NCBI RefSeq assembly: GCF_000173735.1
Contig: NZ_ACCB01000022.1
Span: 1-64,000, forward strand
From: Yersinia aldovae ATCC 35236
GTDB taxonomy: Bacteria > Pseudomonadota > Gammaproteobacteria > Enterobacterales > Enterobacteriaceae
DNA: 64,000 bases
Direction of reading: 5' to 3'
A program made the position numbers and the translations under genes. Each line of letters begins with the position of its first letter. The stretch's first letter is position 1. The notes under the pieces are model-generated. The model was not told the origin of the DNA. It saw nothing but the letters and a program-made list of their open reading frames with translations, and made no database searches. This document shows positions 58,756-64,000 of this stretch, in pieces.

Positions 58756-60747
58756 ATGTTGGGAAAATTAACACTTGATGCGGTTCCGCTACACGAACCA
58801 ATCGTTATGGTTACCGTTGCTGCGATTGTTCTGGGTGGGCTGGGATTAGTCGCCGCTCTGACCTATTTCGGCAAATGGAAATGGTTATGGAGCGAATGGC
58901 TGACCTCGGTTGACCATAAAAAAATCGGTATCATGTACATTCTGGTCGCCATGGTCATGCTGTTGCGTGGCTTTGCCGATGCCATCATGATGCGCAGTCA
59001 GCAAGCACTTGCTTCTGCTGGTGAGGCAGGCTTCTTGCCGCCTCATCACTATGATCAGATTTTCACCGCTCACGGCGTTATCATGATTTTCTTCATGGCG
59101 ATGCCTTTCGTAGTGGGCTTGATGAACGTGGTCGTACCGCTACAAATCGGTGCTCGTGACGTTGCCTTCCCGTTCCTGAACTCCCTGAGTTTTTGGTTCT
59201 TTGTCGTCGGGGTGGTGTTAATTAACATCTCTCTGGGGGTCGGTGAATTCGCGCAAACCGGTTGGTTGGCCTATCCGCCACTGTCAGGTAAAGAGTACAA
59301 CCCAGGTGTCGGGGTCGATTACTGGATCTGGAGTCTACAGATTTCGGGTTTAGGTACCTTGCTGACCGGTGTTAACTTCTTCGCCACTATTTTGAAAATG
59401 CGTGCGCCAGGCATGTCGATGATGAAGATGCCTGTCTTCACATGGGCGGCACTTTGCACCAACATTTTGATTATCGTATCTTTCCCGATCCTGACTGTGA
59501 CCGTCGCGTTACTGACGCTGGACCGCTACCTTGGCACCCATTTCTTTACCAATGATATGGGTGGCAACATGATGATGTACATCAACCTGATTTGGGCCTG
59601 GGGCCATCCGGAAGTGTACATTCTGGTTCTGCCGGTGTTCGGTGTGTTCTCCGAAGTGACCGCGACCTTCTCCAGAAAACGCTTGTTTGGTTACACCTCT
59701 TTAGTGTGGGCCACCATCGCGATTACCGTGCTGTCGTTTATTGTTTGGCTACACCACTTCTTTACTATGGGGTCAGGTGCCAACGTTAACGCCTTCTTCG
59801 GTATCGCGACGATGATTATTTCTATCCCAACTGGGGTGAAAATCTTCAACTGGCTGTTTACTATGTACCAAGGCCGTATTCAGCTTAACTCAGCAATGCT
59901 GTGGACCATTGGTTTCATCATCACTTTCTCTATCGGTGGGATGACCGGGGTTCTGCTGGCGGTTCCGGGTGCAAACTTCGTGCTGCATAACAGTCTGTTC
60001 CTGATTGCGCACTTCCATAACGTGATTATTGGTGGTGTGGTGTTCGGTTGCTTCGCTGGCCTGACTTACTGGTGGCCTAAGTCCTTTGGCTTTACGCTAA
60101 ACGAGAAATGGGGTATCCGTGCCTTCTGGTTCTGGATTATCGGCTTCTTCGTTGCCTTTATGCCGCTGTACGTACTGGGCTTTATGGGCATGACCCGTCG
60201 TTTGAGCCAGGATATCAACCCTGAGTTCCACTCAATGTTGATGGTGGCCGCTGGGGGCGCTGTACTGATTGCTTGCGGTATCTTGTGCCAGGTTATTCAG
60301 GTGTTCGTCAGTATTCGTGACCGCGAACAAAATCGTGACCTGACCGGTGACCCGTGGGGTGGCCGTACGCTGGAGTGGTCTACCTCTTCCCCGCCGCCGT
60401 TCTATAACTTCGCCGTTGTACCTGAAGTGACTGACCGTGACGAATTCTGGGATATGAAAGAGAAAGGCGAAGCGTACAAACGCCCAGCGAAATACGAAGA
60501 AATCCACATGCCGAAGAATACCGGTGCAGGTGTGATTATTGCTGGCTTCAGCTTGATCTTCGGCTTTGCCATGATCTGGTACATCTGGTGGCTGGCCATC
60601 GTTGGCTTCGTCGGTATGATTGTGACCTGGATTGTGAAAAGCTTCGACGAGGATGTTGATTACTATGTGCCGGTTGCAGAAGTGGAGCGCATTGAAGATC
60701 TTCATCATGAACAAATCAGCAAAGCAGGCGTGAATCATGTCAACTGA
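58756..60747 (+). CDS. cyoB: Cytochrome bo ubiquinol oxidase subunit I
   Basis: Catalytic core with heme b, heme o3 and CuB, 663 residues and about fifteen membrane helices. Metal ligands are visible: heme b His in [11 protein letters not shown], CuB His with the cross-linked Tyr in WGHPEVYIL, His pair in WLHHFF, and heme ligands in [17 protein letters not shown] in the end of cyoA serves as ribosome binding site. It overlaps cyoC by 11 bases. Confidence 0.98.
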   Translation: MLGKLTLDAVPLHEPIVMVTVAAIVLGGLGLVAALTYFGKWKWLWSEWLTSVDHKKIGIMYILVAMVMLLRGFADAIMMRSQQALASAGEAGFLPPHHYDQIFTAHGVIMIFFMAMPFVVGLMNVVVPLQIGARDVAFPFLNSLSFWFFVVGVVLINISLGVGEFAQTGWLAYPPLSGKEYNPGVGVDYWIWSLQISGLGTLLTGVNFFATILKMRAPGMSMMKMPVFTWAALCTNILIIVSFPILTVTVALLTLDRYLGTHFFTNDMGGNMMMYINLIWAWGHPEVYILVLPVFGVFSEVTATFSRKRLFGYTSLVWATIAITVLSFIVWLHHFFTMGSGANVNAFFGIATMIISIPTGVKIFNWLFTMYQGRIQLNSAMLWTIGFIITFSIGGMTGVLLAVPGANFVLHNSLFLIAHFHNVIIGGVVFGCFAGLTYWWPKSFGFTLNEKWGIRAFWFWIIGFFVAFMPLYVLGFMGMTRRLSQDINPEFHSMLMVAAGGAVLIACGILCQVIQVFVSIRDREQNRDLTGDPWGGRTLEWSTSSPPPFYNFAVVPEVTDRDEFWDMKEKGEAYKRPAKYEEIHMPKNTGAGVIIAGFSLIFGFAMIWYIWWLAIVGFVGMIVTWIVKSFDEDVDYYVPVAEVERIEDLHHEQISKAGVNHVN

Positions 60748-61351
60748 AACTCTGACTAACCATAACGTCGCCCATGCAGAGCATGGGCATCACGATGCAG
60801 GAGCGACGAAAGTCTTCGGCTTCTGGATCTACCTGATGAGCGACTGTATTTTGTTTGCGACGTTGTTCGCAACTTATGCAGTGCTGGTAAACGGGACAGC
60901 TGGCGGCCCTTCAGGCCGGGATATCTTCGACTTGAACTTTGTTCTGGTTGAAACCTTCCTGTTGCTGTTCAGTAGTATTACTTACGGCATCGCGATGCTG
61001 GGCATGAACAAAGGCCATAAAAACCAGGTCAACACCTGGTTGGGTCTGACCTTCTTGTTCGGTCTGGGCTTTGTGGCAATGGAAATCTATGAATTCCATC
61101 ACCTGATTGCTGAAGGCTATGGCCCGGATCGCAGTGCGTTCCTGTCCAGCTTCTTCGCACTGGTTGCCACCCACGGTATTCACGTTACCGCAGGCCTGGT
61201 TTGGATCATCATTATGATGATTCAAGTTGCAAAACGCGGCCTGAATGAAACTAACCGTACCCGCCTGATGTGTCTGAGCTTGTTCTGGCACTTCCTGGAT
61301 GTGGTCTGGATCTGCGTATTCACCGTTGTCTATCTGTTAGGAGCTATGTGA
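60737..61351 (+). CDS. cyoC: Cytochrome bo ubiquinol oxidase subunit III
   Basis: Membrane subunit of 204 residues with five helices. Hallmarks are [26 protein letters not shown], the lipid-site segment [13 protein letters not shown] and the C-terminal [14 protein letters not shown]. It overlaps cyoB, and its stop overlaps the cyoD start by one base. Confidence 0.97.
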   Translation: MSTETLTNHNVAHAEHGHHDAGATKVFGFWIYLMSDCILFATLFATYAVLVNGTAGGPSGRDIFDLNFVLVETFLLLFSSITYGIAMLGMNKGHKNQVNTWLGLTFLFGLGFVAMEIYEFHHLIAEGYGPDRSAFLSSFFALVATHGIHVTAGLVWIIIMMIQVAKRGLNETNRTRLMCLSLFWHFLDVVWICVFTVVYLLGAM

Positions 61352-61698
61352 TGAGCCATCCAACATCTAGTCATTCAACAACGACTCACGGTGGAGCCAG
61401 CCACGGTAGCTTGAAGTCATATCTTATCGGCTTCATTTTGTCGGTCATTCTGACTGTGATTCCATTTGCGATGGTGATGAGCGGTACCGCTTCTCATACC
61501 ACTATTCTGGCCACGGTGGTCGGTTTAGCTGTAGTGCAGATTATCGTTCACTTAGTGTACTTCCTGCATATGAATGGTAAGTCTGAAGAACGCTGGAATC
61601 TGGTGGCGTTCCTGTTCACCGCTATGATTATCGCAATCGTTGTAGTGGGCTCACTCTGGATTATGTACAACCTCAACATCAATATGATGGTTGACTGA
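61351..61698 (+). CDS. cyoD: Cytochrome bo ubiquinol oxidase subunit IV
   Basis: Small subunit of 115 residues with three membrane helices, which helps CuB insertion or assembly. The N-terminus is Ser/His-rich ([19 protein letters not shown]), then [20 protein letters not shown] and [17 protein letters not shown]. The start ATG shares one base with the cyoC stop (TGATG). A longer frame from 61270 overlaps cyoC and is not real. Confidence 0.96.
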   Translation: MSHPTSSHSTTTHGGASHGSLKSYLIGFILSVILTVIPFAMVMSGTASHTTILATVVGLAVVQIIVHLVYFLHMNGKSEERWNLVAFLFTAMIIAIVVVGSLWIMYNLNINMMVD

Positions 61699-61711
61699 AG
61701 AGCTGCATGTG

Positions 61712-62599
61712 ATGATTAAGCAATACCTGCAAGTAACTAAACCAGGAATTATTTTCGGCAATTTAATTTCTGTCGTTGGGGGATTTCTCCTCGCTTCCAA
61801 AGGCGTGATTGATTACCCCCTTTTTCTCGCCACCCTGTTCGGTGTCTCGTTAGTTGTTGCCTCCGGGTGCGTATTTAACAACTATATCGATCGTGATATC
61901 GACCGCATCATGGAGAGAACGAAGAATCGTGTCCTGGTCAAAGGGCTTATTGATCCGAAAGTGAGCCTGATTTACGCATCCGTACTGGGTATTGCTGGCA
62001 TGTTACTGCTCTACGTGGCTGCCAATCCATTAGCCATGTGGCTGGCAGTCATCGGTTTCGTTATCTACGTTGGGGTTTACAGCCTCTACATGAAACGCAA
62101 ATCAGTCTACGGTACGTTGATCGGCAGCCTGTCAGGTGCCGCTCCACCAGTGATTGGTTACTGTGCAGTAACCGGTCAGTTCGATATGGGTGCATTGATT
62201 TTACTGCTGATTTTCAGCCTGTGGCAGATGCCGCACTCCTACGCCATCGCGATTTTCCGCTTTAAGGATTATCAAGCCGCCAACATTCCGGTGCTGCCGG
62301 TGATAAAAGGCATATCGGTCACCAAAAACCATATTACCCTTTATATCTTGGCATTTATGGTCGCCACCTTGATGCTGACCTTAAGTGGCTATGCCGGTTA
62401 CAAATACCTGGTTGTCGCTGCTGCGGTCAGTGTCTGGTGGTTGGGTATGGCGCTGCGCGGCTACAAAGCGACCAATGACAGCGTTTGGGCGAGAAAACTC
62501 TTTGTATTCTCTATCATTGCTATTACGTCATTGAGCGTCATGATGTCGGTTGATTTCAATGTTCCTTCCTCGGCTGGATTACTGACTTACATCGGGTAA
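61712..62599 (+). CDS. cyoE: Protoheme IX farnesyltransferase (heme O synthase)
   Basis: Adds a farnesyl group to protoheme to make heme O for subunit I. The 295-residue membrane enzyme has the prenyltransferase Asp-rich motif [15 protein letters not shown], the second motif [24 protein letters not shown] and about eight or nine helices. It begins [17 protein letters not shown], 14 bp after cyoD. A strong terminator ends the operon. Confidence 0.97.
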   Translation: MIKQYLQVTKPGIIFGNLISVVGGFLLASKGVIDYPLFLATLFGVSLVVASGCVFNNYIDRDIDRIMERTKNRVLVKGLIDPKVSLIYASVLGIAGMLLLYVAANPLAMWLAVIGFVIYVGVYSLYMKRKSVYGTLIGSLSGAAPPVIGYCAVTGQFDMGALILLLIFSLWQMPHSYAIAIFRFKDYQAANIPVLPVIKGISVTKNHITLYILAFMVATLMLTLSGYAGYKYLVVAAAVSVWWLGMALRGYKATNDSVWARKLFVFSIIAITSLSVMMSVDFNVPSSAGLLTYIG

Positions 62600-62618
62600 C
62601 ACCATTCGTATTGATATT

Positions 62619-62650
62619 AAAGTGGCTGTCTTATCAGCCACTTTTTATTT
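62619..62650 (+). terminator. Intrinsic terminator of the cyo operon
   Basis: AAAGTGGCTG and CAGCCACTTT form a perfect 10-bp stem with a six-base loop, followed by TTATTTC. Confidence 0.92.
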
Positions 62651-62758
62651 CTGCCCTACCCTGCTAAACCGCCCCTGTAATACATTCTAAACATCAATAG
62701 ATTTACCCACTGGCCCTAACATCATTACAATGGCGCAGAATGTTTTTTTGAGGTGGTA

Positions 62759-64000
62759 ATGAACGACAATAAAATGACCCCGCTAGAGCTTCGGGCAACT
62801 TGGGGGCTGGGTACGGTATTCTCTTTGCGTATGCTTGGCATGTTCATGGTTTTGCCGGTTCTCACCACTTATGGTATGGCGCTTTCCGGTGCCAGCGAAG
62901 CGCTGATCGGCATTGCAATCGGTATCTACGGGCTGGCCCAGGCCATTTTCCAGATCCCCTTCGGCTTGGTTTCTGACCGCATAGGTCGCAAGCCATTGAT
63001 CGTCGGTGGCCTGTTAATTTTCGCTCTTGGCAGTGTGATTGCAGCCATGAGTGATTCCATTTGGGGCATCATTCTGGGCCGCGCGCTGCAAGGCTCTGGA
63101 GCTATCGCCGCCGCAGTCATGGCGTTGCTGTCTGATTTGACTCGTGAGCAAAACCGAACCAAAGCGATGGCTTTTATTGGCGTAAGCTTCGGCATCACCT
63201 TTGCTATCGCAATGGTGCTTGGGCCAATCGTGACTCACGCCTTTGGCCTGCAAGCGCTGTTTTGGGGAATTGCTGTTCTGGCCTTGTTAGGCATCATCAT
63301 CACTCTGGCAGTGGTGCCGAACGCCGATAACCATGTGCTTAATCGCGAATCCAGTATCGTCAAAGGCAGTGTGAGCAAAGTGCTCAACAACAGCCGGCTA
63401 CTCAAACTCAATTTTGGCATCATGTGCCTGCACATTTTATTGATGTCGAGCTTCGTGGCTTTGCCACAAATGATGGCAAGTGCAGGATTAGCCCCTGCCC
63501 AACACTGGGTTGTCTATCTGGTGACGATGTTGGTTTCCTTCGCCGCCGTGGTGCCGTTTATTATTTATGCTGAAGTTAAACGCCGCATGAAGCAGGTCTT
63601 TATGGGCTGCGTCGCCGTGTTGTTTGCCGCCGAAGTTGTATTGTGGTCTGCGGGGCAACAACTGTGGATTATTATTGCAGGTGTACAGCTATTTTTCATT
63701 GCTTTCAATGTGATGGAAGCAATTCTCCCCTCATTGATCAGCAAAGAGTCGCCAGCCGGTTATAAAGGGACGGCTATGGGGATTTATTCCACCAGCCAGT
63801 TTATTGGTGTGGCTATTGGTGGCAGCTTGGGTGGCTGGCTGTTTGGTATGGAAGGGGCAAGTATGGTATTTGCTGGCGGTGCGGCTATCGCCCTGGTGTG
63901 GTTTGGCGTGAGTGCCACCATGCAAGAACCCCCTTATGTCAGTAGCCTGCGAATTACCTTGTCTGAGCTGGCGGTAAAAGACTCGGCTCTGGAGGAGCGA
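62759..64000 (+). CDS. yajR: MFS transporter YajR (cut by window end)
   Basis: A major facilitator protein next to cyoE, as in E. coli; 414 codons are present and the frame is open at the right edge. E. coli YajR has about 454 residues with a C-terminal ferredoxin-like YAM domain, so roughly the last tenth, including that domain, lies outside. The MFS signature PFGLVSDRIGRKPLI follows TM2, and ten to twelve helices are visible. AGGTGG precedes the ATG. Substrate unknown. Confidence 0.93.
   Translation, partial: MNDNKMTPLELRATWGLGTVFSLRMLGMFMVLPVLTTYGMALSGASEALIGIAIGIYGLAQAIFQIPFGLVSDRIGRKPLIVGGLLIFALGSVIAAMSDSIWGIILGRALQGSGAIAAAVMALLSDLTREQNRTKAMAFIGVSFGITFAIAMVLGPIVTHAFGLQALFWGIAVLALLGIIITLAVVPNADNHVLNRESSIVKGSVSKVLNNSRLLKLNFGIMCLHILLMSSFVALPQMMASAGLAPAQHWVVYLVTMLVSFAAVVPFIIYAEVKRRMKQVFMGCVAVLFAAEVVLWSAGQQLWIIIAGVQLFFIAFNVMEAILPSLISKESPAGYKGTAMGIYSTSQFIGVAIGGSLGGWLFGMEGASMVFAGGAAIALVWFGVSATMQEPPYVSSLRITLSELAVKDSALEER

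Overview
The window is a chromosomal segment from a gammaproteobacterium, almost certainly the genus Yersinia. Gene order follows the enterobacterial bolA-tig-clpP-clpX-lon-hupB-ppiD ... acrAB ... dnaX-recR-htpG-adk-hemH backbone. Three things point to Yersinia: ymoA/ymoB (hha/tomB) proteins with typical YmoA sequence, a JUMPstart element beyond hemH (Yersinia places its O-antigen cluster between hemH and gsk), and a YPAL-like miniature repeat. Differences from remembered Y. pestis HtpG suggest a species of the Y. enterocolitica group. That species call is inference.

Layout, left to right. (1) 1-628 is an AT-rich, gene-free leader with a JUMPstart/ops element on the minus strand and a perfect 40-bp palindrome; the operon it serves lies beyond the left edge. 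(2) 629-11.4 kb carries hemH, adk, htpG, recR, ybaB, dnaX (with its programmed frameshift), an approximately 1.6-kb scar with an integrase pseudogene and a probable IS3-type end, then apt, ybaN, priC and ybaM. (3) 11.5-20.7 kb carries mscK, ychN, acrR and acrAB with a clear AcrR operator. (4) 20.7-28.5 kb is the most accessory part: a yhfX-yhfW pair, rpmE2-rpmJ2 behind a Zur box, a divergently oriented Zur-box-controlled zinc-type ABC transporter operon that starts with an apparently overlooked 48-residue membrane ORF, an unrecognised 117-residue ORF, another small hydrophobic ORF, and ymoB-ymoA. (5) 29-43 kb carries 4.5S RNA (ffs), atl, ybaY, tesB, amtB-glnK (sigma54/NtrC type control), mdlA-mdlB, decR with a divergent cysteine-desulfhydrase-like gene, cof, a miniature insertion element abutting ybaE, queC, fadM and ybaV. 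(6) 44-54 kb is the protein quality control block ppiD, hupB, lon, clpX, clpP, tig, then bolA; lon and clpP (and htpG in region 2) have good sigma32 promoters. (7) 54-64 kb carries yajG, ampG, a Tsx/OmpK-family porin gene, the cyoABCDE cytochrome bo oxidase operon and the start of yajR, cut by the right edge.

Most genes are conserved housekeeping functions. The most promising unexplained items are: the ATGA-chained small membrane ORF at the head of the zinc transporter operon; the 40-bp palindrome inside the RfaH-type leader; the miniature element whose end sits one base before the ybaE start and extends its reading frame; the duplicated 16-bp hairpin unit between clpP and clpX; and the small ORF fused to the ymoB ribosome binding site. 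No tRNA, rRNA or CRISPR array was seen.
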